Notes: generated by a model from the letters alone, not told the origin. A DNA stretch of 64,000 nt from Streptomyces tsukubensis (GCF_009296025.1 NZ_CP045178.1:372001-436000), one strand, 5' to 3'. Shown: positions 35,790-44,803, counted from the stretch's first letter. Numbers and translations are program-made.

Positions 35790-36772
35790 TGGTGGGCTCC
35801 GGGGTGGTGCAGAGGGAGGATGCGGACGAGGTGGACAGCGCCGAGTACTGCGGCGTCAGGACCGGAGAGGGGCGCGGTGGGTAGCAGCCCGTGGAGCGGG
35901 GCCATCAGCTCCGCGGTGAACGCGTCGGCCAGGGCGTCCTGGTAGAGGCGTCCGATACGGGGCACTCCCCCGCCGACGACCACGCGGTGGGGTGCCAGCG
36001 TGTTGGCGAGGCCGCCGAGGATCCGGCCGGTGGCGCGGGCGCCGGTGACGATGGCGTCGCGGGCCTGCCGGTCGCCGTCGGCCGCGCGCCCCGCGACCTC
36101 TTCCAGCCGGGTGGCCGTGCGCCCGGAGCGCCTGCGGTAGAGGGCGGTGATGGCCGGGCCCGAGGCGACGGCTTCGAGGTGCCCCGTACTGCCGCAGGTG
36201 CAGGGCAGCCCTTCGGCCTCGGGGCTGGCGAGGTGGCCGAGGTGGCCCGCGAGACCCCCGGCGCCGTGGAGCATCCGGCCGTCCGCGGCCACCGCGCCGC
36301 CGATCCCGGTGCCGACCGCGGCGTAGAGGAGTGAGGCGTCCGGGCCGGCCGCGAGCAGTTCCGGGTAGGCGGCGGCGCGGACGTCGTTGTCGCAGGCGAC
36401 CGGGGACCCCAGCCGGGAGGAGAGGCCGTCGGCGAGACGCGTTCCCGCCCAGCCGGGCAGTGCGTCCGTGGCGCTGGTGACGACCCCGCGCACCGGGTCG
36501 ATGACTCCGGCGGCGGCGACACCCACGGCGGCGGCCACGTCTTGGGGGTCAGCCGCGCGGGCTGCTTCGGCGAGGGCGTCGAGCACCTTCTCGGCCCCCT
36601 CGCCCGCGGGAGTGGGCCGGGTGTGCCTGGTGAGTACCGTGCCGTCGGCGCCGACGAGGGACGCGGCGATCTTCGTACCGCCGAGGTCGAGGCCGATCAC
36701 GGGTCCCCCGCCCTCGGAGGGCGCGGAGGACCCGGCCTTTCCCCGCGCGGGAGAAGAGGTGTGGCCGCTCAT
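35786..36772 (-). CDS. nanK: N-acetylmannosamine kinase, ROK family
   Basis: ATP-dependent sugar kinase, 328 aa, phosphorylating ManNAc. The phosphate loop VIGLDLGGTKIAASLVG (about 24), the VACDNDVRAAA segment, LYAAVGTGIGGAVAADGRML and the ROK zinc site CTCGSTGHLEAVASG are present. The third zinc Cys of the classical CxCGxxGCxE motif is His here. MSGHTSSPARG at 36772 was chosen because its ATG overlaps the nanA stop (ATGA). The longer open frame is a shadow. Confidence 0.88.
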   Translation of the reverse strand: MSGHTSSPARGKAGSSAPSEGGGPVIGLDLGGTKIAASLVGADGTVLTRHTRPTPAGEGAEKVLDALAEAARAADPQDVAAAVGVAAAGVIDPVRGVVTSATDALPGWAGTRLADGLSSRLGSPVACDNDVRAAAYPELLAAGPDASLLYAAVGTGIGGAVAADGRMLHGAGGLAGHLGHLASPEAEGLPCTCGSTGHLEAVASGPAITALYRRRSGRTATRLEEVAGRAADGDRQARDAIVTGARATGRILGGLANTLAPHRVVVGGGVPRIGRLYQDALADAFTAELMAPLHGLLPTAPLSGPDAAVLGAVHLVRILPLHHPGAHQ

Positions 36773-37728
36773 CGGACGGGGGTGAGTCCGGCGGCCCGCA
36801 AGCGGTCGGCGACCCGGGCCACGGACTCGGCGGAGAGGGGGATCTGCGGCTGGACGGTGGCACCGCACTCGATGACGCCGAGGAGGTTCAGGGCCGCCTT
36901 GAAGGAGCCGAGCGCGGAGGAGCTGCGCCCCATCTCCCCCTCGGGGCCGACGTCCACCATGCCGAAGAGGTCGACGAGCCGTTCCTGCTCCTCGACCGCG
37001 CGGCCCCAGTCACCGGCGCGGGCCGCGTCGTACAGGCGCACGTAGCCTGCCGGGTCCACGTTGCCCAGCCCGGGGACCACACCGTCCACTCCGGCGAGCA
37101 GGGCCGCGTCGACGGTGAGTTCGGCGCCGGTGAGCAGGGAGAAGCCGGCGAGCGGGCCGCTCGCCCTGCCCTCATGCCCGCCCAGCTCGACCAGGAGGCG
37201 GCGCAGTCCGCCCTCGTCACCGCTGCTGTCCTTGACTCCGGCGAGTGTCCCGTCCTCGGCGAGTTCGCGCAGGAGAGCGGCGGGGAGCTTGGAGTGGACG
37301 GAGACCGGGATGTCGTACGCGAAAAGCGGCAGGTCCGCGGTCTGCCGCAGGGCGCGGAAGTGCCGGGCGATCTCCAGCGGGTGGGTGCGGGTGTAGAAGG
37401 GGGCGGTCGCGACCAGGGCGTCAGCCCCGCAGTCGGCGGCGGCGCGGATGTGCTCCTGGACCCGGTACGTGGTGGTGTCGATGACTCCGGCGAGGACCGG
37501 TACCCGGCCCGCCGCGGCCTCCACCACGGTCTTCAGCGCGAGTTCGCGCATACGGTCGGTGAGGTAGACGACCTCGCTGGTCGAGCCGAGCGCGAAAAGA
37601 CCGTGCACACCACCGGCGACCAGGTGTTCCACGAGCGCCCGCAGCGACGGTACGTCGACCTCCTGGTCGGAGGTGAGCGGAGTGCAGACCGGCGGGACGA
37701 CGCCGCGGAGGGGCGTGGGGAGGGACAT
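36769..37728 (-). CDS. nanA: N-acetylneuraminate lyase / DHDPS-family aldolase
   Basis: Class I aldolase, 319 aa, cleaving sialic acid to ManNAc and pyruvate. The substrate loop is FALGSTSEVVYL (about 45-56; the usual GSTGE has Ser for Gly). The catalytic Tyr is Tyr138 (FAYDIPVSVHS) and the Schiff-base lysine Lys166 (LAGVKDSSGDEGG). The family also contains dihydrodipicolinate synthase. Operon context with nanE, nanK and nanT decides for the lyase. It is the first gene of the operon, transcribed away from the divergent GntR gene with palindromic operators between them. Confidence 0.87.
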   Translation of the reverse strand: MSLPTPLRGVVPPVCTPLTSDQEVDVPSLRALVEHLVAGGVHGLFALGSTSEVVYLTDRMRELALKTVVEAAAGRVPVLAGVIDTTTYRVQEHIRAAADCGADALVATAPFYTRTHPLEIARHFRALRQTADLPLFAYDIPVSVHSKLPAALLRELAEDGTLAGVKDSSGDEGGLRRLLVELGGHEGRASGPLAGFSLLTGAELTVDAALLAGVDGVVPGLGNVDPAGYVRLYDAARAGDWGRAVEEQERLVDLFGMVDVGPEGEMGRSSSALGSFKAALNLLGVIECGATVQPQIPLSAESVARVADRLRAAGLTPVR

Positions 37729-37865
37729 GGTGGTACTCCGTGCTGTGTCGGGTTTGCGGTGGGGCTCGGGGGGGTGGACTCCGCGCGGTGCGAGGTCGGG
37801 TGCGGCTCGGGAGGCCGGGTGCTGCTACGGCTGACACGGGTCGCGGGACGACCGAACTTGGACAG

Positions 37866-37990
37866 CAGACGTCTGATGTCCGGTCGGTGTACGGGACCTT
37901 AGGGAGACATGGCGAGCACGTCAAGAGGTCTATGACAGCGAATCGCTCCAGCTCAGGGCCGCCAAGGGGATCGACATCAGACGTCTGATG
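37866..37990. promoter_or_regulatory. Twin GntR operators in the nanA-gntR spacer
   Basis: CAGACGTCTG (37866-37875, continuing ATGTC) and a perfect 16-bp palindrome CATCAGACGTCTGATG (37975-37990) lie 100 bp apart in the divergent spacer. The shared ATCAGACGTCTGAT core is typical of FadR-type GntR sites. Confidence 0.7.
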
Positions 37991-38083
37991 CCTGATCGGA
38001 CGCCTGGTAGGCTGCCCACGGCCCGGCCCCGGGCCGATCGGCCCCGGGCGAAATCGGGTGCCCCTGACTCTTGGAGTGGACAG

Positions 38084-38800
38084 ATGCCCGGCACACGCCA
38101 GACTCGGCAGTCACTGCGACAGACGGTCGTCGAGGGCATCAAGGGGTACATCCTCGACAACCGGCTGCGTCCGGGCGACCCGCTGCCGACAGAACCGGAG
38201 CTGTGCCAGGCGCTCGGCGCGAGCCGCTCCAGCGTCCGTGAGGCCGTGAAGGTGCTCAACGCCCTCGACATCGTGGAGGTCCGCCACGGTCACGGCACTT
38301 TCGTCGGCAGGCTCAGCCTCTCCGCCCTGGTCGAGAGTCTCACCTTTCGGGGGCTGCTGAGCGTCGAGGACGACGTGCAGGTGCTGAGCGACCTCATCGA
38401 CGTACGCGAGCTGTTCGAACACGGCATGGCCGACCGGATCGTCGCCGCCCTGGACGAACGGCAGCTCGACGCGCTCGACGCGGTGGTCTCCGACATGAAG
38501 GCACAGGCGGACTCGGACTCGGTCTCCACCGCTCTGGTGGGCGCCGACCGCGACTTCCACGCCCTGCTGGTGGCCCCGCTCCACAACGACCTGATCGCCC
38601 AGCTCTCGCTCGCCTTCTGGGACGTGTACGCCGTCGTGGCTCCGCACCTGCACGGCTTCGGCCCCGAGGAGGCCGCGGAGGCCGCCGCCGCCCACAAGGA
38701 GATCGTGGAGGCCGCGCGCGCCGGGGACCTGGACCGGTTCCGCGCGGCGGTCACGGCGCATTACGCGCCGGTGCGGAGCCGGCTGGCCGCCGCGGGCTGA
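38084..38800 (+). CDS. FadR-type GntR regulator of the nan operon
   Basis: Winged-helix regulator, 238 aa. The N-terminal domain is IKGYILDNRLRPGDPLPTEP, ELCQALGASRSSVREAVKVL and NALDIVEVRHGHGTFV. The C-terminal FCD effector domain (LIDVRELFEHGMADRIVAAL, DRDFHALLVAPLHNDLI, AAHKEIVEAARAGDLDRFRA) contains the His/Asp metal-site pattern. GGAGTGG 4-8 nt before ATG 38084 supports this start over a longer frame. The divergent position and twin palindromes imply control of nanAKET by sialic acid or ManNAc-6-P. Confidence 0.88.
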   Translation: MPGTRQTRQSLRQTVVEGIKGYILDNRLRPGDPLPTEPELCQALGASRSSVREAVKVLNALDIVEVRHGHGTFVGRLSLSALVESLTFRGLLSVEDDVQVLSDLIDVRELFEHGMADRIVAALDERQLDALDAVVSDMKAQADSDSVSTALVGADRDFHALLVAPLHNDLIAQLSLAFWDVYAVVAPHLHGFGPEEAAEAAAAHKEIVEAARAGDLDRFRAAVTAHYAPVRSRLAAAG

Positions 38801-38890
38801 TCCGCCGCCTCGGGCGCCCCGCAGCCCGCGTTCCCGGGATGCGGCGCGCCCGGTGATCCGGCCCGGCGCGCGGGTGCCCCTTTTCAGAAG

Positions 38891-38928
38891 CGTGTAGGCC
38901 GCCCGGAGCGCTCCGGGCGGCCTACACG
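38891..38928. terminator. Perfect 38-bp palindromic terminator
   Basis: CGTGTAGGCCGCCCGGAGC (38891-38909) is followed immediately by its exact reverse complement to 38928. It serves the convergent gntR and 57-aa genes. Confidence 0.85.
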
Positions 38929-38986
38929 GGTACGTATGAGATCGGACGGGTGCGTCGCCCGGTCGAGGAGGCGGAGTCGGCAGCCC

Positions 38987-39160
38987 TCAGTTGATTCCGC
39001 CGGTGATCGCGGCGTTGGTGTTCCCCCGGGCCGCCCGATCCCCCGCCCGGCGCGCCTGCTCAGGGGTTGCCCCCTCGGAGGCTGCTTTCAAGGTGGCAGC
39101 TGTGCGGCGCTGCTCGATCTGTTCGGCCCGCTTGCGCTTCAATTCACTGAAGAAAGACAT
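38987..39160 (-). CDS. Small basic/alanine-rich protein of unknown function
   Basis: A 57-aa protein starting MSFFSELKRKRAEQIEQRRT and ending RGNTNAAITGGIN. It is charged, predicted helical and without cysteines or a signal. GGTGAT lies 5 nt before ATG 39160; a GTG three codons upstream is also possible. It lies between a strong terminator and the deacetylase gene, whose 5'-to-3' direction it shares. I do not recognise it. Its coding bias and start make it likely real. Confidence 0.55.
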   Translation of the reverse strand: MSFFSELKRKRAEQIEQRRTAATLKAASEGATPEQARRAGDRAARGNTNAAITGGIN

Positions 39161-39232
39161 GTTGATCACCTACCCGAGCAGCCACACGCAAACCGCGAAA
39201 GCCGAGACACGGCACGTGAACCCGAGCGATGG

Positions 39233-40066
39233 TCAGCGCAGTCCGGCGAAGAGGTCGTCCTCGGTAACGGCCGCGCCTGCGGTGTCCTTGACCCGTACGA
39301 AGGTCTCCACGCCCATCAACTCGCCGAACCTCTCCTTGCCCATCTTGAGGAAGAAGATGTTCTCGCCCTGACTGGCGTGCGCGGCCAGCGAGTCGAATTT
39401 CTGACCGCTGAACGCGGTGGTGTCCACCCAGGTGGTGATCTCGTCGTCGGGGAGGCCGATCTCGGCCATCGCGGCGGCCTCGGCGGGGTCCGGCTCGGGC
39501 ATGTCCTCGCCGAACTCGCGCATGGTCTCGCCGAACCGCCGCATCATCGAGCGGGGCATCGTCGTCCAGTACACCTTCGGGGTCAGCGCGGTCATCTCCA
39601 GCGCCGCCATCGTGATGCGGTGGGCCTGGATGTGGTCGGGGTGACCGTAGAAGCCGTTCTCGTCGTAGGTGACGACCACATCGGGCCGGTAGTGCCGCAT
39701 GAGTTCCGCGAGTCGGGCGGCGCCCTCCTCCACGGGGGTCCGCCAGAAGGATCCGGGGGCGTCGTTGCTCGGCCAGCCCATCATCCCGGAGTCGGCGTAG
39801 TCCAGCATCTCCAGATCGCTGACCTTCAGCACGTCACAGCTGGCCTTGAGCTCCTGCCTGCGCATCGTGGCGACGGCCCCCGGATCGTGCCCGGGATCGC
39901 CCGGCTTGACACCCCCGGGCCCGTCACCGCAACCGCCGTCGGTACATGTCACAAGAACCGTGCGGATGCCTTCCGCCGCGTACCGCGCGAGAACTCCGCC
40001 GGTTCCGGTGGCCTCGTCGTCGGGGTGGGCGTGTACCGCCATGAGCGTCAAAGGGCGGTCAGTCAT
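39233..40066 (-). CDS. PIG-L/LmbE-family deacetylase, Mca/MshB-like
   Basis: Zinc-dependent N-acetylglucosaminyl deacetylase-fold enzyme, 277 aa. The metal motif is VHAHPDDEATGTGG (about 10-23) and the distal histidine motif is GFYGHPDHIQAH (about 138). VTCTDGGCGDGPGG and YRPDVVVTYDE are further family marks. In actinomycetes this family includes mycothiol biosynthesis (MshB) and mycothiol-conjugate amidase (Mca); which one this is, or whether it acts on a natural product, is unclear. AGGGAGAC sits 8 nt before the ATG. Confidence 0.85.
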   Translation of the reverse strand: MTDRPLTLMAVHAHPDDEATGTGGVLARYAAEGIRTVLVTCTDGGCGDGPGGVKPGDPGHDPGAVATMRRQELKASCDVLKVSDLEMLDYADSGMMGWPSNDAPGSFWRTPVEEGAARLAELMRHYRPDVVVTYDENGFYGHPDHIQAHRITMAALEMTALTPKVYWTTMPRSMMRRFGETMREFGEDMPEPDPAEAAAMAEIGLPDDEITTWVDTTAFSGQKFDSLAAHASQGENIFFLKMGKERFGELMGVETFVRVKDTAGAAVTEDDLFAGLR

Positions 40067-40421
40067 GGAACAGTCTCCCTGCAGAAAAACGTCTATGTCC
40101 GAATGCGCGGCGAGCGTACCGCGATCCCGGGACCCGGCCTCCGGCAAGGCGGACAGCCTTGTGGTCTCCGTGTGGTCCGCCCCCTGCGGCGCCGGTCCCC
40201 CGCTCGGTGCAACCCTGCCGACCGGTCCGGCTGTTCCCGCGCGACCGCTCGGCTTCACAGGTGTGGGCGTTCCACCGGTGTTGGCGTTCCACCGCGAACG
40301 AGGTACCGGCCACTACTCCCGCGTGCCGCCTGCGCGTACCGGACGCCCGTACCTCACGCCCGTACCTCACGCCCGGCGGGCCGGGGCCCACAGGTGGCAG
40401 CGGCCCGCCCGCCCACATCGC
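40067..40421. other. Non-coding spacer with short direct repeats
   Basis: No gene seen. GGCGTTCCACCG occurs twice 17 bp apart (40266 and 40283). CCCGTACCTCACG is tandemly duplicated (40346-40371). Confidence 0.5.
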
Positions 40422-42095
40422 TCACGTCGTGGTGCGTGCGGCGGGAGTGAGCCGTACCACCGTTCCCTCCCCGTTGGCCGAGAGGAGGAGGGAGCCGTCG
40501 GGTGTGGCGGTGAGGCCCGCGAACATGCGCGGGGCGCCCGGCATGCCGTGGGCGAAAAGGGCCGGTTCGCTACGGCGGGTGATGCCCGGTGGCAGTCCGA
40601 CCGCCAGGTCCTCGGCCTCCACCCGGGTCTCTCCCGTGGCGGGCGAGACGGCCAGCAGCCTCCGGTGCTCGGTCTCCACGGTGAAAAGTGTCTCGCCCAG
40701 GACGGTCATCCCCTGCGGGGAGCCCAGTCCCTCGGCGACGGGCACCGCGCCGCCGTCCTCGATCCGCAGCACCGCTCCCAGCCGGTCGTCGCTGACGTAA
40801 CAACGCCCCTCGGCGTCGATGGTGACGTCCACGGGGTGTTCGAGCCCTTCCGCGAGGACCCTGAGGGTGTCCGCCCCGTCGATGGCCAGGACCCGGCCCG
40901 CACCCGCCTCGGCGACGATCAGTGTGCCGTCCGACTCCACGGCGATACCCGTGGGCCGGTCGAGCCCTTCGGCGCGTACCCGGGTGCTCCTGTCGCGCGG
41001 ATCGTAGGTCTGCACGGTGCCGTACTGCGAGGTGATGTGCAGCAGCCCGTTGTCGGCTGCGACGCCGTGGCTGAAGGTGAGCATCTCCTGGGTGCTCACC
41101 CCGCCGTCCCGCTCCCCGCCTCGGCTCGCGTCCGCTGTCACCACTGGGGAGTCGGCGGGGCTCGCGAGGCGGTAGTGGTCGGCCGCGTAGACCGTACCGC
41201 CGAGATCGATGGTCACTCCGAACGGGCCGTCGAAGCCACCGCGCACAATCTCCCTGGTCCTGCCGTCCGGGTACATCTCCGTGACGCCGCCGCTCGCGAA
41301 GCTGGAGACGAACATCCGGTTCTCCGAGTCGAAAGCCGCGTTGTCCAGGCCCGCGACCCCGCTGGTGACGATCGACCGGGAGCCCGTGCCGTGGAGGTCG
41401 ACCCGGGTGACGATGCCGGCCACGCCACGCGACAGGACCAGCAGGACCCCGCCCTGGTCGAAACGGACCGAGACCGGTTCGTGCACCCCCGCGGCGACGA
41501 GCTCGGGCTCGCCGCCGTCGACGGGTATGCGCCATACCTCGCCCGTCAGCATGTGCGGGTAGTACAGACAGCCGTCAGGACCGACCTGCATCGCGTTGCC
41601 GAGGGCCAGCCCCTCGGTCAGCACCACCGGGTCCCCGCCGCCGGGGAACAGCTCCATCAGGCGCCCGTTCGTCTTCATCTCGTTGACGAAGAGACGGTCG
41701 CCGACGCAGGTGATGCCGTTGGGCACCTTCACCTGGTCGGAGACGAGCGTGTACGCACCCCGCGGGTCGCGGCGCCAGACCCTGCCGGGTATCAGGTCGG
41801 CGATGTACATCGAGCCGTCGGGGCCGAAGGCGAGGTCGTCGGGCGACTGGACCGGCCCGTCCATCGGCACCACCACCTCCACCTCACCGGTGGCAGGGTC
41901 TACGGCACTGATCTGCCCCGCGAGGTACTGGGCCGCGTACAGCCGCCCGTCGGGGCCGAAGGCCACACCGTTCGAACCCCACAAGGGTGTGGGGAGGTTG
42001 AGACGTTCGGCGTTCCAACGGCCGCTCGTGGCGGCGGGCCCGCGGCCACTGCCGTCGAACCTGCCGTGCCGCGCGGTACCGGTCTCCTCCGTCAT
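40422..42095 (-). CDS. SMP-30/NHL-type beta-propeller protein
   Basis: Large propeller protein, 557 aa, with two successive runs of blades such as GSNGVAFGPDGRLYAAQYLA, SPDDLAFGPDGSMYIADLIP, GNAMQVGPDGCLYYPHMLT, FGVTIDLGGTVYAADHY, PTGIAVESDGTLIVAEAGAG and HPVDVTIDAEGRCYVSDDRL. The blades resemble gluconolactonase/SMP-30 and virginiamycin-B-lyase repeats. No signal peptide is seen, so it is probably cytoplasmic. Its function is not known. ATG 42095 has GGAGG before it and overlaps the stop of the 69-aa gene upstream (ATGA), so the two proteins are made together. Confidence 0.78.
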   Translation of the reverse strand: MTEETGTARHGRFDGSGRGPAATSGRWNAERLNLPTPLWGSNGVAFGPDGRLYAAQYLAGQISAVDPATGEVEVVVPMDGPVQSPDDLAFGPDGSMYIADLIPGRVWRRDPRGAYTLVSDQVKVPNGITCVGDRLFVNEMKTNGRLMELFPGGGDPVVLTEGLALGNAMQVGPDGCLYYPHMLTGEVWRIPVDGGEPELVAAGVHEPVSVRFDQGGVLLVLSRGVAGIVTRVDLHGTGSRSIVTSGVAGLDNAAFDSENRMFVSSFASGGVTEMYPDGRTREIVRGGFDGPFGVTIDLGGTVYAADHYRLASPADSPVVTADASRGGERDGGVSTQEMLTFSHGVAADNGLLHITSQYGTVQTYDPRDRSTRVRAEGLDRPTGIAVESDGTLIVAEAGAGRVLAIDGADTLRVLAEGLEHPVDVTIDAEGRCYVSDDRLGAVLRIEDGGAVPVAEGLGSPQGMTVLGETLFTVETEHRRLLAVSPATGETRVEAEDLAVGLPPGITRRSEPALFAHGMPGAPRMFAGLTATPDGSLLLSANGEGTVVRLTPAARTTT

Positions 42096-42301
42096 CCCTC
42101 CGCCCCCGGCGCCTGCTCGGCGGCGACAACGGCGTCCTTCGTACCGCCGTCCTCCCGACGGCTCTCGCGTGGCGCGTGGAGGGTGATCGGCCCGTCCCCG
42201 TGCGCTTCGCTCCGCCGCCCGGGCCCGCCCTCGTAGTCGTAGTAGCCGGGGGTGCGCTCGCCCTGGGCATGAGGAGGGGAGGGTGCGTGGGGGGCGGACA
42301 T
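42092..42301 (-). CDS. Small coupled protein, 69 aa, unknown
   Basis: Starts MSAPHAPSPPHAQGER, contains TPGYYDYEGGPG and PITLHAPRESRR, and ends EQAPGAEG. AGAGAGGAC lies about 12 nt before the ATG, and its stop overlaps the start of the beta-propeller gene (ATGA), strong evidence that it is translated. It is hydrophilic and likely disordered. I recognise no family. A small peptide coupled to a propeller enzyme could be a substrate (RiPP-like) or a subunit. Both are speculation. Confidence 0.55.
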   Translation of the reverse strand: MSAPHAPSPPHAQGERTPGYYDYEGGPGRRSEAHGDGPITLHAPRESRREDGGTKDAVVAAEQAPGAEG

Positions 42302-42586
42302 GCGTTGCCGGGTCCTCTCTGAAGGGGTCAGTGGTCGCGGAAGGAGACGTGGGAGCGGGGGAAAGTGGAGTGGGGGTGGGGGGTAGCGCGGATGCGGACC
42401 GGCGGAGGACGAGTGGACGGCAGGACGGGCCGGACGGCGGGGCGTCGAGTTCGGTGAGTGATCGATTTCGCGGAACCACCCTGGCCGATGCCTTCCCGGT
42501 GTGCAAGTTTTCCCATCAGGAAATTACTGTCCAGGGCCCGTGCTTCGGGCCGCGCGACCGGCCCGCACAGAACGGGCGTGCGCTGT

Positions 42587-43366
42587 TCAGCCCGGCTGGT
42601 AGCGCGTGGCGAGTGCGGGGCTCTGGGCTCCGAACGCGGCGAGATCGGCGCGTGACACCGCCTCCAAGAGGTCCGCGTCCTCGACGCCGGGCGCGCAGAC
42701 GACCTCGCCCAGCTCCAGGCCGCGCAGGCTGGCGGTGACCACGTCGTCGGCGGTCATCCGGGGTACGGCGCTCATGTCGAGGCCCTGACGCTCGTGGAAC
42801 TCGGTGGCCACCACACCGGGGCACACGACCTGCGTGGCGATGCCCGTCCCCTCGAACTCGGCACGCAGGGTCTGGGTCAGTGCGACGAGGTGGGCCAGGG
42901 TTCCCGCGTAGACGGCCCTGCGGGGCATCTGGGAGTGCGGGGCGGGGCCGCTGAACGCGATCATCCCCGCCACATTGATGACCGTCCCCGTACCGCGCGA
43001 CAGCATCCCGGGCGCCGCGGCGCGCGCCAGCATCGTCGGGGCGACGACCTTGACATGCAGCAACTCGCGCGCCTTGTCGGCGGGGAGTTCCGTGAACGGC
43101 ATGTAGTGCGCCACCCCGGCGTTGTTGACCAGCATGGTCAGCGGCTCCGCCGCGCACACCTCGGCCACCCTGTCCACGCCTTCGTCCGTGGACAGGTCCG
43201 CCTCCAGGGGCTCAACCTTGACCTCGGGCAACGCCGCCGCGAGTGCTTCGAGGCGGTCCAGGCGCCTGCCCACGACGACCAGGTCGTAGCCGTCGGAGGC
43301 CAGACGCCTGGCGAAGGCGTCGCCGATCCCGGAGGACGCTCCGGTGACGAGTGCGAGCTTGCTCAT
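42587..43366 (-). CDS. Short-chain dehydrogenase-fold protein lacking the catalytic lysine
   Basis: Rossmann-fold SDR, 259 aa. The cofactor motif is LALVTGASSGIGDAFARRL, followed by the NNAG motif MLVNNAGVAHYMPF, the active-site Ser strand TVINVAGMIAFSG and PGVVATEFHERQG. The normal YxxxK is YAGTL here (in RAVYAGTLAHLVAL), so the catalytic Lys is replaced by Leu. The protein may be inactive, non-redox or use another mechanism. MSKLALVTG at 43366, with AAAGGAAC upstream, is the start. It is divergent from an HTH regulator 312 bp away. Confidence 0.82.
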   Translation of the reverse strand: MSKLALVTGASSGIGDAFARRLASDGYDLVVVGRRLDRLEALAAALPEVKVEPLEADLSTDEGVDRVAEVCAAEPLTMLVNNAGVAHYMPFTELPADKARELLHVKVVAPTMLARAAAPGMLSRGTGTVINVAGMIAFSGPAPHSQMPRRAVYAGTLAHLVALTQTLRAEFEGTGIATQVVCPGVVATEFHERQGLDMSAVPRMTADDVVTASLRGLELGEVVCAPGVEDADLLEAVSRADLAAFGAQSPALATRYQPG

Positions 43367-43678
43367 AGATGCTGTTCCTTTCACGTACCGACCACAGCCG
43401 GTGTCTCCGGGACCGGGCCCGAACGGCCCTGCCCGAGTGAGCCCGCGTGAGCGGAGGGGATCCGTTCCGACTCACGAACAGCTCACGGGCGGCGTGCGGC
43501 CATCGACCCGCGCCACCGCCGTCGCGTCGCGGAGTCCGCCACCATCGGCGACCGGCCTGTCCGCTTCCGACGCGACGCCTCCAGGCTCCGTCCGCGGGGC
43601 CCTGCCAGCCAGTCGTCGGGTCTTCCTGGGACCGCCGGTACCAGGAAGGACGGAGGAGTACGCGGCATACTGGCGGTC
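43367..43678. other. Divergent promoter region between SDR and HTH regulator
   Basis: No gene and no strong palindrome were seen in this 312-bp spacer. Confidence 0.4.
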
Positions 43679-44518
43679 ATGGCGGAGGAGGAGTTCGGCA
43701 AGGCGGTACGGCGGTGGCGCGACCGGGTGGCGCCCGAGGCTGCCGGGCTGCCCGCGGGCGGACAGCGGCGGGCCGCCGGACTCCGACGCGAGGAGTTGGG
43801 ACTGCTCGCCGGGATCTCGGCCGACTACGTCACCCGTCTCGAACAGGGACGCGCCTCCCATCCGTCGGCCCAGGTCGTCGAGGCCCTCGCGAGGGCGCTG
43901 CGGCTCTCCCGCACGGAGCGGGCCCACCTGTTCCGACTCGCGGGACTGGCCGAGCCAGGACCGGAGACCGTACCGACGCAGATCACACCCAGCGTCCGGC
44001 GGATGCTGGACCGGCTGACCGGGACTCCCGTCGCCGTGTACGACGCGACCTGGACGCTCCTGCTGGCCAACCCCGCGTACACGGCCCTGATGGGTGATCC
44101 CGCCGGGTGGGGCGACAACCACCGCAACGGGGTGTGGCGCACCTTCCTCGGCCCCGGCAGCCGGGTGCGGCACACGCAGCGGTCCCGGCGCGACCTGGAG
44201 GCGGCGCAGGTCTCCGATCTCCGGGCCACGGCCGCCCGCTACCCGTCCGACCCGCGGTTGCGGCAGCTGATCGCCGAACTGCGCGCGGGCAGCGAGCGGT
44301 TCGCGGAGCTGTGGGAATCCGGTTCCATCGGCCGGCACGTGGCCGCGCGCAAGACCATCGACCACCCGCGTGTGGGCCCGGTGACGCTGGACTGCGACAT
44401 CCTCACCGTGGCCGGCGGTGACCTGCGCGTCATGGTCTACACAGCCGAGCCGGGCACGGAGGACGCCGACCGCCTGTCTCTGGTGACCGCCCTCAGCACT
44501 CCGTCACTGGTCGGATAG
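43679..44518 (+). CDS. HTH regulator with MmyB-like ligand domain
   Basis: XRE-class regulator, 279 aa. The N-terminal HTH is RAAGLRREELGLLAGISADY then VTRLEQGRASHPSAQVVEAL (about 30-75), typical of the MmyB/SCO4944-like Streptomyces family. The C-terminal PAS-like ligand domain contains VAVYDATWTLLLANPAYTAL, NGVWRTFLGPGSRVRH and VGPVTLDCDILTVAGGDLRV. Members usually control an adjacent divergent oxidoreductase, here the SDR at 42587-43366. Confidence 0.88.
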   Translation: MAEEEFGKAVRRWRDRVAPEAAGLPAGGQRRAAGLRREELGLLAGISADYVTRLEQGRASHPSAQVVEALARALRLSRTERAHLFRLAGLAEPGPETVPTQITPSVRRMLDRLTGTPVAVYDATWTLLLANPAYTALMGDPAGWGDNHRNGVWRTFLGPGSRVRHTQRSRRDLEAAQVSDLRATAARYPSDPRLRQLIAELRAGSERFAELWESGSIGRHVAARKTIDHPRVGPVTLDCDILTVAGGDLRVMVYTAEPGTEDADRLSLVTALSTPSLVG

Positions 44519-44803
44519 CGAGCCTCGGACAGCGGCCGCCGGGTCGCGGCCGCTTCGCGGCGGGAGCGGGCCAGGTCGTGGGCCGGGACCGCGCAGGTCC
44601 CCCTGGGTGAGCCCGTGGGAGTGGTGCGGCGTCGCGGAACTCGGTACCGGCGAGATCCGTCGCAGGACTCTCTCCCGGCGAGATCCCCGGCCACGGCGCT
44701 CTCATCCTGAACTCGCGCCGAATGATGCCTCGGGGAAATTGTTGCCGCCCGTGAAGGATAGCGTCCGGGGCCGGGGGCAGGAGCCCCGAGAGTAATCCAC
44801 GAC

